This document shows, one piece after another, positions 1-8,000 of a stretch of 40,068 bases of DNA. Both the position numbers and the translations under genes were made by a program. Source of the stretch: Myxococcales bacterium (GTDB lineage Bacteria; Myxococcota_A; SURF-8); the NCBI GenBank assembly GCA_003598065.1, contig QZKR01000107.1:1-40068 (forward strand), in the 5' to 3' direction. Numbering within the stretch: position 1 is the first letter of the stretch; each line of letters starts with the position of its first letter. Below the pieces are notes generated by a model. It searched no databases. It was not told the origin of the DNA and saw only the letters and a program-made list of their open reading frames with translations.

Positions 1-66
1 CCGCGAAAGCGGGGGTCCAGAACTCATTGATACCAGACTGGATTCAAGCCTTCGCGGGAATGACGA
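1..66. repeat. dRS3-like palindromic repeat, copy A (cut by window edge)
   Basis: The left arm (1-20) carries GCGAAAGCGGGGGTCCAG. The right arm (38-66) carries CTGGATTCAAGCC followed by TTCGCGGGAATGACGA. The arms are imperfect inverted repeats around a spacer of about 17 bases, and the 5' end is missing. The same arms occur at 24858-24930, where the right arm has the form ATTCCC-N8-GGGAAT, the pattern used for Neisseria dRS3 repeats. In this copy the pattern is degraded (ATTCAA at its left half). It lies 32 bases beyond the stop of the neighbouring minus-strand gene and could act as a transcript end there. That role is an inference. Confidence 0.75.
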
Positions 67-98
67 ACATCGGCTCCTTCATCTACTGGGATGGGCTC

Positions 99-1415
99 TT
101 AAGCAGGAATCGAGAGGCGCTGAGAGAGAACGGCTTGGCCTTCGAAAAACGTATCGATCAGCCATTCGCCCAGCAGCATGCGATTCTGCCGCGCGCGCTT
201 GGCGCTCGAACCATGGGACTTGAGAACGGCCTCGCGCAGTTCTTCGCCATGGGCAAAGGCCCGTTCGGTGCGCTCCTGCAGCGCTTCGTCCAAGGCGAAC
301 AAATTGGGCATCGCGAAGCCGGGGGTGGCATAGTCGAGATAGTAATCCGTCAAACCGGCCTCCCGCATCATTTCTTCAAGAGCCGGGTTGTCTCCAAGGG
401 CGATCGGCGGCACGCCGAACGGCGATCCGAGCAGCAGCGAGGTCGGCCGGGCCGTCACCTGCAAGGCGGCGACGGCAAGCAACGAGGACAATTCGTCGAG
501 CGCCGCATCCGCGCCCGAAATCAGGCGAGAGTGGGCGCGCTCGGTCATCGTTTCCTGGATTGCGCGTGTGATCGGCTGGTCGGGACGCTTCATGGCGGCG
601 AAAACCACCTGTGCGCCGTGACGTTTCACGAGGTAGTCGGAATAGCCGGCCATCTGGGCGATAAAGCGCTGCCGGCTTTCCTTCCCATCCTCCGGCGCAA
701 CACGCGAAGGAACAAAACGATTCGTAAACTGAGTCACGGCCGTCCAAACCGGCGGCTCGGTCGAAAACATCTCGCGCGGGCAGACGACCACGATCGGATG
801 CTGCGCCGGATCGATGCGCCAACGGTCGGCGACAGCCCGGCGCAGAGGCTCGGAGGGCGGCCGTTGAAGAAGAATTCCCGAAGCCGTGCAGAACAGCTCG
901 TTGGTCACGCCCAATACTTTCAGTTTTTTCACCGTGGCAGGGGAAGAGACCAGAACCAGATCGACGTGTTTGAGCGCCCTGGCCACCAGCCATTCCTGGG
1001 CCGAATTCAACGAGCCGTATCGATCTACATAAGTAACGATCTTCATGCGCCGCCAGTAGGCGGCTTCGATTGTCCGCAACACGCTCCAGACAGCCGACGA
1101 TTGCTCATCGTCCTGGCCTTCATTGGACAACGAAACGGCGGCCAGGTCGTGGTGGTCGAGCCACAAACGCGGATCGAGCCCCTCCAAACTTGCTGCATCG
1201 ATAAGGCGCAAACGCCGGTCGGCGGCGGCGGCCGCATCAAGGGCGTGGGCATCTTTCACCAGGATGTCGGCCGCCTCCAGATAAGGACCGAGTACAGCCG
1301 CCAAGTCGGCGACAACGGAGTACAGACGGGTTTGGACGGAAAAGGAGCGAGCGCTTCCCCCCGCATGCACGAGAACTTTCAACCCACGCTGTCCACTTGA
1401 TTTTTCACGCATCAT
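99..1415 (-). CDS. polysaccharide pyruvyl transferase-like protein
   Basis: A 438-residue protein with no signal peptide. The C-terminal third resembles the polysaccharide pyruvyl transferase (CsaB/WcaK-type) fold: a stretch ARPTSLLLGSPFGVPPIALG, then a helix NPALEEMMREAGL and an LDYATPGF segment, where the family has the R-L-H-S/A-L motif followed by a 'GVPVIAL' strand. The usual His of RLHS is replaced (RPTS), so catalysis may be altered. The N-terminal half (about 12-200) has a Rossmann-like pattern (KVLVHAGG near the start, LVLVSSPATVKKL mid-protein) but no sugar-transferase motif I can name. ATG at 1415 is preceded by a good TATAAT but a weak ribosome site; the next codon is also ATG (1412). 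The gene stands alone, divergent from the lipoprotein gene at 1641. Family membership is likely, substrate unknown. Confidence 0.6.
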   Translation of the reverse strand: MMREKSSGQRGLKVLVHAGGSARSFSVQTRLYSVVADLAAVLGPYLEAADILVKDAHALDAAAAADRRLRLIDAASLEGLDPRLWLDHHDLAAVSLSNEGQDDEQSSAVWSVLRTIEAAYWRRMKIVTYVDRYGSLNSAQEWLVARALKHVDLVLVSSPATVKKLKVLGVTNELFCTASGILLQRPPSEPLRRAVADRWRIDPAQHPIVVVCPREMFSTEPPVWTAVTQFTNRFVPSRVAPEDGKESRQRFIAQMAGYSDYLVKRHGAQVVFAAMKRPDQPITRAIQETMTERAHSRLISGADAALDELSSLLAVAALQVTARPTSLLLGSPFGVPPIALGDNPALEEMMREAGLTDYYLDYATPGFAMPNLFALDEALQERTERAFAHGEELREAVLKSHGSSAKRARQNRMLLGEWLIDTFFEGQAVLSQRLSIPA

Positions 1416-1432
1416 GACGACCAGTTCTATTC

Positions 1433-1461
1433 ATTATAACGCATCGCATTCTGGCGCACAA
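1433..1461 (-). promoter_or_regulatory. sigma-70-like promoter of the 99-1415 gene
   Basis: Read on the minus strand, TTGTGC (1461-1456), a 17-base spacer, then a perfect TATAAT (1438-1433). The predicted start of transcription, near 1426, gives a leader of only about 11 bases before the ATG at 1415. The -10 is strong; the -35 matches 3 of 6. Confidence 0.45.
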
Positions 1462-1534
1462 CACTAAAATTCGGCATCTTGTCGCGCCTCTTTAGGTATA
1501 TAAGGAGGAATCGACGCATAGCGGCACGTTGTTA

Positions 1535-1563
1535 TTGACAGTGGAAGCATACGCGTGTAAATT
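1535..1563 (+). promoter_or_regulatory. sigma-70-like promoter of the 1641 lipoprotein gene
   Basis: A perfect TTGACA (1535-1540), a 17-base spacer, then TAAATT (1558-1563, 4 of 6). Transcription would start near 1570, giving a leader of about 70 bases to the ATG at 1641. This is the best -35 box in the window. Confidence 0.6.
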
Positions 1564-1640
1564 TATGGCTTAATTAGGTGCAAATGGGTCATCGCTCGCC
1601 ACGTCGTACCCAGACCAATCTCCGCAGAGGAGGACGACTC

Positions 1641-3608
1641 ATGTTCCGGCGATCCTTAATTTTCTGGGCCGCTTTGGCGGTTTCAAGCGGGTTGCTCGTT
1701 CTACTGCTGACGGCTTGCGGTTCAGGAACCAGCGGAGACGACGAGGGCGACGGATCCTGCGCCACGACCTGCCCGGTCGGTACAACCTGCCGCGACGGAA
1801 AGTGCGTGCGCTTTCAGGACGGCGACTACACGCCGCCGGACGGCGATAACTTCACCGACGGCGATACGCAGGCTGACGCGGATACCACCGACGGCGATGC
1901 GCCGACCGACGGCGACGCCGGCGACGGCGACGACGATGGCTCTGTCGATGGCGATGCGCCTCCCGACGGAGACACCGACGGCGACCTCGATTACGATGTC
2001 GCCGAACCGGACCTGGAACTCGATTACACCATGAAAACCTGCCTGAACAATTCAGGTATGGCCGTTCCGGCGATCAAGATCGATCCGAACCGGGCGGACT
2101 TCGGTTCCGTGCCCATCGGCGATTCGAACATGATCGAACTGGAAATGTGCAATTCCGGCGGGGCGGATCTGAGCGTGACGTCGCTGCAATTCACGACGGG
2201 CACGAGCCCCGAGTTTTTCAAATTTCACGATGAACTGCCGTTGATCATCCCGCCCGGCTATGCGGCCCCGGTGTACCTGATCTACGTGCCGGTCAACACC
2301 ACTCCGGACGAGGGCGAATTGCTGGTTCTCTCCGACGATCCGAACGCCTCGGCCGTCCATGTGCCGCTGATCTCGGCGATCAAGCCCACGCCGCTGATCG
2401 AAGCGGTTCCGTCGATCCTGCAATTCGCCGGACAGGCGGGCGACATCACGACAAAAGTCCTAAAAATCACGAACATCGGTCTCGCCTCGACAACCGTGAG
2501 CCCTTTGGTCATCCAGGGCGGCGCATCCTCGCCGTATCGGGTGATGGAAGTTGTGAAAAACGCCGAAAGCCCCTCGGGCGGTCCATGGAATCTCGAAAAA
2601 GGCGCATTTCTTACCGCCACCGTGAGGCTGACGATGGGCGAGCAGGAAGTGGACGACGTGCTCATCATTCCCTGGGTCACCGACACCGGGATGGAAGAGA
2701 CGCGCGTTACACTGACGACGAGCGACCAGGCGATTTGCGCCCAGCCCGAGGCCGGCCCGGATCAGACCGTCCGCCCCTTGGATACGGTTTATCTGGACGG
2801 GTCGATGTCTACCGACGCCAACGGCGCGATTCTCGCCTACAAATGGGAATGGGAGACGAAACCCAACGAGGCGTTCCGCGCCATCATCAAAGACAGTCGG
2901 GGCAATAGCATCCAGGGCATCTGGACGGAGGAAGCCCATCCCAATTTCTACGCCGAACTGGCCGGAACCTACGTTGTGAAGCTGACGCTGAAGGACGCGG
3001 ACGAGGGCTGCACGGAGCTTAACGAGGACACGGTGACGATCATCGCCGTTCCCGATGAAACGATCCACATTCAGCTCATGTGGTCGCAGTCGGGAAACGA
3101 CCACGACTTGCACTTGATCCGCCCCGGCGGGCATCATTCGCGCGATTGCAGCGCCAACGACACGGACTGCTGCTGGCAGAACTGCGATACGAAACATGAC
3201 GCCGCCATACCCTGCCCGCCGCGCGGCTGCCCGGGGCCGCCCGATGCTCCGGACTGGGGCCAGACCGGCAACCGCGAGGACGATGCGACGCTGGACATCG
3301 ACGACATCCCCGGCCGCGGACCGGAGAACATCAACCTATCGCTTCCTGAACTCGGTGACTACCTGGTGACGGTGGAAAATTACTCCGGCGATGGTCAGCC
3401 AGCGGTGACCGTCCGCATCTGGCTGTTCGGCGTCCTGATGGCGACGATACGTCACCCGGACGGTTATCCGCCCGTCAATCATTGGAAGGTATGCTGGCTG
3501 AAGGTTCACAGCCCGACGGACATCGAGATCGTGCCGATCAACACCATCGAGCCAAGCACCGGCGCACGAGGTCCAGTCATCAATAAAAAATTCAAATCTC
3601 TGGAATAA
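1641..3608 (+). CDS. DGD-stalk lipoprotein with ASH-like, PKD-like and DUF2135-like domains
   Basis: A 655-residue predicted lipoprotein. The signal peptide ends in LLLTA-Cys26. A short Cys module follows (CATTCPVGTTCRDGKC) and then an acidic stalk with about nine DGD units (roughly 50-118). Two ASH/HYDIN-type beta-sandwich repeats come next (about 130-235 and 238-350; typical start IDPNRADFGSVPIGD). A PKD-like domain (about 365-470) has AGPDQTVRPLDTVYLDGS. The C-terminal domain has NDHDLHLIRPGG and LGDYLVTVENYS, as in DUF2135/YfaP-type beta-sandwiches. No catalytic residues are evident, so a binding or structural surface role is likely. ATG 1641 is chosen because it is preceded by AGAGGAGG (1626-1633) and starts the signal peptide; an in-frame upstream ATG would bury the signal. 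A hairpin terminator follows, so the gene is probably monocistronic. Confidence 0.8.
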   Translation: MFRRSLIFWAALAVSSGLLVLLLTACGSGTSGDDEGDGSCATTCPVGTTCRDGKCVRFQDGDYTPPDGDNFTDGDTQADADTTDGDAPTDGDAGDGDDDGSVDGDAPPDGDTDGDLDYDVAEPDLELDYTMKTCLNNSGMAVPAIKIDPNRADFGSVPIGDSNMIELEMCNSGGADLSVTSLQFTTGTSPEFFKFHDELPLIIPPGYAAPVYLIYVPVNTTPDEGELLVLSDDPNASAVHVPLISAIKPTPLIEAVPSILQFAGQAGDITTKVLKITNIGLASTTVSPLVIQGGASSPYRVMEVVKNAESPSGGPWNLEKGAFLTATVRLTMGEQEVDDVLIIPWVTDTGMEETRVTLTTSDQAICAQPEAGPDQTVRPLDTVYLDGSMSTDANGAILAYKWEWETKPNEAFRAIIKDSRGNSIQGIWTEEAHPNFYAELAGTYVVKLTLKDADEGCTELNEDTVTIIAVPDETIHIQLMWSQSGNDHDLHLIRPGGHHSRDCSANDTDCCWQNCDTKHDAAIPCPPRGCPGPPDAPDWGQTGNREDDATLDIDDIPGRGPENINLSLPELGDYLVTVENYSGDGQPAVTVRIWLFGVLMATIRHPDGYPPVNHWKVCWLKVHSPTDIEIVPINTIEPSTGARGPVINKKFKSLE

Positions 3609-3626
3609 CGCCAGGGGGACAGGCGC

Positions 3627-3656
3627 GCGGGGCCCTGCGGGGCCCCGTGGCGTTTT
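3627..3656 (+). terminator. intrinsic terminator after the 1641 lipoprotein gene
   Basis: A 9-bp stem (3627-3635 with 3640-3648, eight GC pairs plus one GU) around the loop TGCG, then GGCG and TTTT (3653-3656). It lies 18 bases after the stop codon. The T-run is short, but the stem is very stable. Confidence 0.7.
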
Positions 3657-3737
3657 ATGCGGTTCTAGTCGCCGGGCGGATTGAAAATCAAGGCTCTTAC
3701 TCACCGGAACGATGCGGAATTTCAGCGTGCGCTTTTC

Positions 3738-3766
3738 TTGCCCACGCATGGGAAAGGTGTTAGACT
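3738..3766 (+). promoter_or_regulatory. candidate promoter of the 3867-9268 gene pair
   Basis: TTGCCC (3738-3743), a 17-base spacer, TAGACT (3761-3766); each box matches 4 of 6. The leader would be about 94 bases. The region 3660-3866 otherwise holds nothing I recognise. Confidence 0.45.
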
Positions 3767-3866
3767 TCAATAAATTGAGTTCGGCTAATTTAGGGTCACG
3801 GACTAGAAAAAAGCCTACGGCGTTGTTTGGGACCATCCTCACCGTGCCTAGGAAAGGGGACCTGGG

Positions 3867-4991
3867 ATGACTATGCCGCTTCACACAACGTCCTACGTCG
3901 TGTTGTTCTGTTTCGTTCTCGGGGCGCTCACCCCAGCCTGGGCGCAGGCCGAGTCCGACGATGCCGACACGCGGCCGACCACCGAATCCGACGACGAGGA
4001 CGTTCTTCCGCCGGCGCAAAGCGAACGCGAGGCCAGAACGGCGGAGATGAATTCCGACGTGTTGCGCGTAGGTCTGCTCGATATTCGTCCCACGTTCGAG
4101 GCGGAGAATCTCGTGTCCATGGCCGAGCGCCAGCAAGCCACCCTGGGGTTGCTGCAAATCACCCAAGAGATCAACGTCCAGAAGTCGCTGGCGATTCCCC
4201 AGGAAAGCATCATGAAAACGCTCGGCCTCGCGGAAAAAGCGGCGTTTCAGAAATGCTGGGTGGATCCGGCATGCCTCACCCTGGCGTTGAAACCCGCCAA
4301 CCTCGACATCGTAGTCGCCACCAAACTGCGCGTCGTGGAGATCAATCCAACAGAACTCACCGACAATGAAGGCAACCCTTTGGAGTTGGGCCCCGCCGAT
4401 TCGCAAGGCGGAAAAAAGCAGATTTTCGCCGATTACTCCCTCTTCATTCGCCTCATCGACCTCAAGAACCATCGCATTTTGCGTGAAATTCTGCTCAATC
4501 ACACGGATTACGCGCAGTTGATCGATCAGACGCGTACTAAATATCGCGCCGCTTTAAAGGAGATGGGATTGATCGTCGATCGGCCGGAGGGCATGGCCAA
4601 GCCCGATTCCGGACCGGACGACGTGGACGCCCTCTACAAAGCGCCGGTGTCCACGCACGATCCGAAGCTGGGCTTGAAGATCGGCGCCTATACGACGCTT
4701 GGCATGGCGGTGCTCACGGGGGCCGCCGGCATCGCGTTCGGCGTGCTCTCGGACAAAGCGAAAGACGATGCGGGAAACGCCGTTACGATCGCCTCGCTGG
4801 AGGATTCCGACAGCAAGCGCCGCACGTACATGATTACCTCCAACGTGATGTACGGTCTGGCGGGCGCTTTCGCCGTGACCTCGATCGTGCTGTTCGTGCT
4901 CGGCTACCAGAATTCCGACCAGTTCGCCTCGACGGGCGGCGTGATGGTCACCCCTGACGGCGCGATGTTCAATGCGCAGTTGACGTTTTGA
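3867..4991 (+). CDS. periplasmic CsgG/TolB-N-like protein with two C-terminal membrane helices
   Basis: A 374-residue protein. A signal peptide ends at AWA26-Q27, followed by an acidic D/E-rich segment (30-55). The core (about 63-245) starts VLRVGLLDIRP. It has a Cys pair C130/C136 (KCWVDPACLTLAL) followed by LDIVVATKL and YSLFIRLIDL. This order matches the widespread myxobacterial type of CsgG/TolB-N-like domain ('VAVLDI...C.d..CL.elg..L.ad.vv.g...LRLID'). Two predicted membrane helices (about 268-295 and 320-346) flank a short loop, and the protein ends in GAMFNAQLTF. Several related proteins carry a PEGA domain, which I do not see here. ATG 3867 is preceded by AGGAAAGGGGA. The gene is followed 38 bases later by the giant propeller lipoprotein with no terminator between them, so an operon is likely. 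Exact function unknown. Confidence 0.65.
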   Translation: MTMPLHTTSYVVLFCFVLGALTPAWAQAESDDADTRPTTESDDEDVLPPAQSEREARTAEMNSDVLRVGLLDIRPTFEAENLVSMAERQQATLGLLQITQEINVQKSLAIPQESIMKTLGLAEKAAFQKCWVDPACLTLALKPANLDIVVATKLRVVEINPTELTDNEGNPLELGPADSQGGKKQIFADYSLFIRLIDLKNHRILREILLNHTDYAQLIDQTRTKYRAALKEMGLIVDRPEGMAKPDSGPDDVDALYKAPVSTHDPKLGLKIGAYTTLGMAVLTGAAGIAFGVLSDKAKDDAGNAVTIASLEDSDSKRRTYMITSNVMYGLAGAFAVTSIVLFVLGYQNSDQFASTGGVMVTPDGAMFNAQLTF

Positions 4992-5029
4992 CGCGCAACG
5001 GTTGCCGTAGTCGGAGAAAGGACAAGACC

Positions 5030-8000
5030 GTGATTACCGCTTCCAAACTGACGCTTCGCATTTTCCTTTTGGCACTGGCGTTGGCGGCGATCGTGCCTTA
5101 CGCGGCGTGTGTCAATTCCGGCATAGGCGGCGAAGGTCAGGGTTGCAATTCGAACGACCTGTGCAAGGGCGATCTCGTCTGTTGCAAACAAGCGCCCTAC
5201 AACGGCGCTTGCGTAGCCAGAGAAGACTGCCGAGGCTCCGGCTCCGCGGATGGCGACCAGGAATTCGAATTCGACCGGCCTGAAATCGAAACCGACGGCG
5301 ATCAGCCGGACGGAGACGACGACGGCGATACCGATCCCACGGAGGACGGCGACGAAGACCCGGAGGAGATCGTGGAAGAGGACAATCCGGTCTCCTTCCC
5401 CGAGTCCTACTCCGGACAGGTATGCAGCCCGAGCCGGATCTGCTGGGAATTGCCGTGGCCGACGGGTTATGCCTTGCGCGACATCTGGGCCAGCGAAGAA
5501 GACAGCCTCTGGCTGGCCGGCGACGGCGGCGTGCGCATTCGTTCCGACAAGGAAGTGTTCGACGGCGTCCAGTCGCGCAATGTCCCCGACATGAACGGAA
5601 TTAGCGGCGCCGACGATGGAGACGTCTGGGCGGCGGGCGCGGACGCCAACGTCTGGCGCTGGGACGGAGATCAGTGGAGCAAGGCGACAAGTCCGACGTT
5701 CTCCAACGCCGTTGACGACAGCATCGATTTCAAGGCCGCGCTCGCCGACGGGGTGGGGAACGTCTACGTACTCGGCGAGAAAGGCCATCTCTACCGCCGC
5801 TTCAACGACGAATGGTCACGCCTCGGTTCGACGACCAACGCGATCACGCTCAACGCGATCTGGGGGCTGCCCGGCGTGCTTTACGTCATCGTCGCGGACG
5901 ACGGGCTCACCTTGTTCTCGACCAATCAGTTCTCATTCGCCGCGCCTCCCTCCAAGCCCACTCAGGAAGATCTTTACGGCGTATGGGGCAAAGACCCGGC
6001 GCACATCTACGCCGTCGGCTCCAATAACGCCGTTCTTTTCTACGACGGCGAAAAATGGTGGCCGTTCGATCTGCCGGCGGCGCCGGCGGAGGGCGGACGC
6101 GCTCCCGGCGATCCCGTGAAGCTCCATGACGTTTCCGGGAAAGGCGACGAAGTCTATATCGTCGGTGAAGCCGGAACGATGTACGAACTCGTTGAAGGCG
6201 AGAATGTCCAATACAAGGAGAACGCCGATGCGCCCGGTTTCCTGAAGACGCACGTCTGGCGACTCAAGGAAACCCCGACGATCGACGATCTCTACGGCGT
6301 GGAGGTGACGCGATTGAACGAAGTGTTCGTCATCGGCAAGAGCGGCACGCTGTGGGCCACGGCGCAAGGCTATGAATGGCACATCGCCAGCCGATCGACG
6401 GCGCGCATCATCGACGAGGACGCGGGAACGATCACCCCGCAGGACGTCACCGCCCTGCGCGGCCGCTTCGGAAACGCTTACGCCGGCTTCGCCGACGGCC
6501 AGATTTTCCGGCTCGACCTGGAGGAGCAGGAATGGTCGGCCCTCGGCCGGCTGGGACCCGTTGACGCTCCCCACGCCGTCAACGACGTCTGGGTGCTGGA
6601 CAACACCGCTTTCTTTTTCAGCAACGCCATCGGCGCCTCGACCAACAACGGGCCGGTGTCGAGCATCGCCGACGACGCCACGCTGAACATGACCGTTGAA
6701 CACGTCTGGGGCTTCGGCGACGGGACGATCTACGCCGTCGGCAGCCGCATCATCCGCTTCAACGGCAATACGAACTTCATCGAGGAAGTGGAAGGCGAGA
6801 CGTTCGTCTCGCTTGACGAACCCGATACGGACGGCGATGAGGAGGAAGGGCTCGAACTGCCGCCGATTCGCAACGTTTACAACTGGCGCGGGACATGGGG
6901 ATCCAGTCTCGACGACGTCTGGGCCGTGGGCGACGTCGGCGCGACGGCGCATCGCATCCCCAACCCGGAAGCCGGCCCGGAGTACGTCTGGCAAACCCGG
7001 CGCCTCGATCCGGACGTCGATCTGCTCGACGTCTGGGGCGACGAGGAAGACACCATCTGGTTTGTCGGCACGAAGGGAAGCGCCTGGTTCTACGACGGAG
7101 AGAATTTCACGAAACTGAATTTCCCCGGCGTCGCGGAGGACGTAGATTTTCTGCGCGTCTGGGGCACGGATCCGAGCCATGTGTTCATCGTCGCATCGAC
7201 GGGCGATTTCTGGTTCGCCTCCCACCAAATCAATTTCGTGAAGCTCGATACGGGTTACAAGGGCTGGCTCGCCGAGATCTGGGGGCCCGATTTCAACCGC
7301 GTTTACATGGGCGGCGCGGACGGCGCGATCCTTGCGGCCATCGAGGCGTTCGAGGACATCCCGGACGACGGCGCGGACGGCGACGAGGAACCGGACATCG
7401 ACGAACAGACGGACGGGGACGAAGATGAAGAGGATCTCGGCGATGAAGAAGAAATCGACGAGATCGACACCGAGGAAATTCCGGATGCTCCGATCGATAT
7501 CTCCTGCGCCGCGCCTCAAAGCGGGCAATCGTGCAGCAGCGATTGCGTCTGCTGGTCCAATCCCCTGCCCCTGGGCGGCCGCATCAACGGCTTCTTCGCC
7601 ACGGCCGACAATAACGTCTGGGCCGCCGGCGCGGACGGCCAACTGCTTCACTACGACGGAAGCGAATGGAGCGTCCACCTCTGGGGCGGCCCAGATTACC
7701 TGGACGTGGCGGAGCGAACGGAAGACGAGATCTACCTGCTGACGTTAACTTCCATTTATCGCTGGAATCCTTTGATTCCACTGCTGTCGGAAGACCTGCA
7801 CACCGCCACTGCCGAGTACAAAGATATGGATGTGGACTCCGCCGGCAACCTCTACGTGCTGCAAGCCAATAACGACGCCACGACAACCGTCCACAAGCGC
7901 AGCGACGCCGATTGGTCGCTTATCGCCGACCAGGAAGACACCAACGGTTTCACGACGGGAATTTACGCCAAGGACCCGACTCACATCTATGTCTGCGGCT

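Noticed and set aside
27..1400. Long plus-strand ORF of 457 codons
   Set aside because: Its translation is Arg/Gly/His-rich without domain signal, and it lies antisense to the better supported 99-1415 gene. Long antisense frames are expected in GC-rich DNA.
1501..1510. Strong ribosome-site-like AAGGAGGAA after TATATA
   Set aside because: No ATG, GTG or TTG follows at usable spacing with an ORF of any length. It is probably a chance match in the promoter region.
1815..1995. GACGGCGA-type repeats at the DNA level, possible CRISPR or tandem array
   Set aside because: The repetition is explained by Asp-Gly-Asp codons of the stalk. Units are irregular, with no spacer structure.
5933..7678. 581-codon minus-strand ORF within the propeller gene
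   Set aside because: It is antisense to a clear repeat protein, and its translation has no start signal or recognisable fold.
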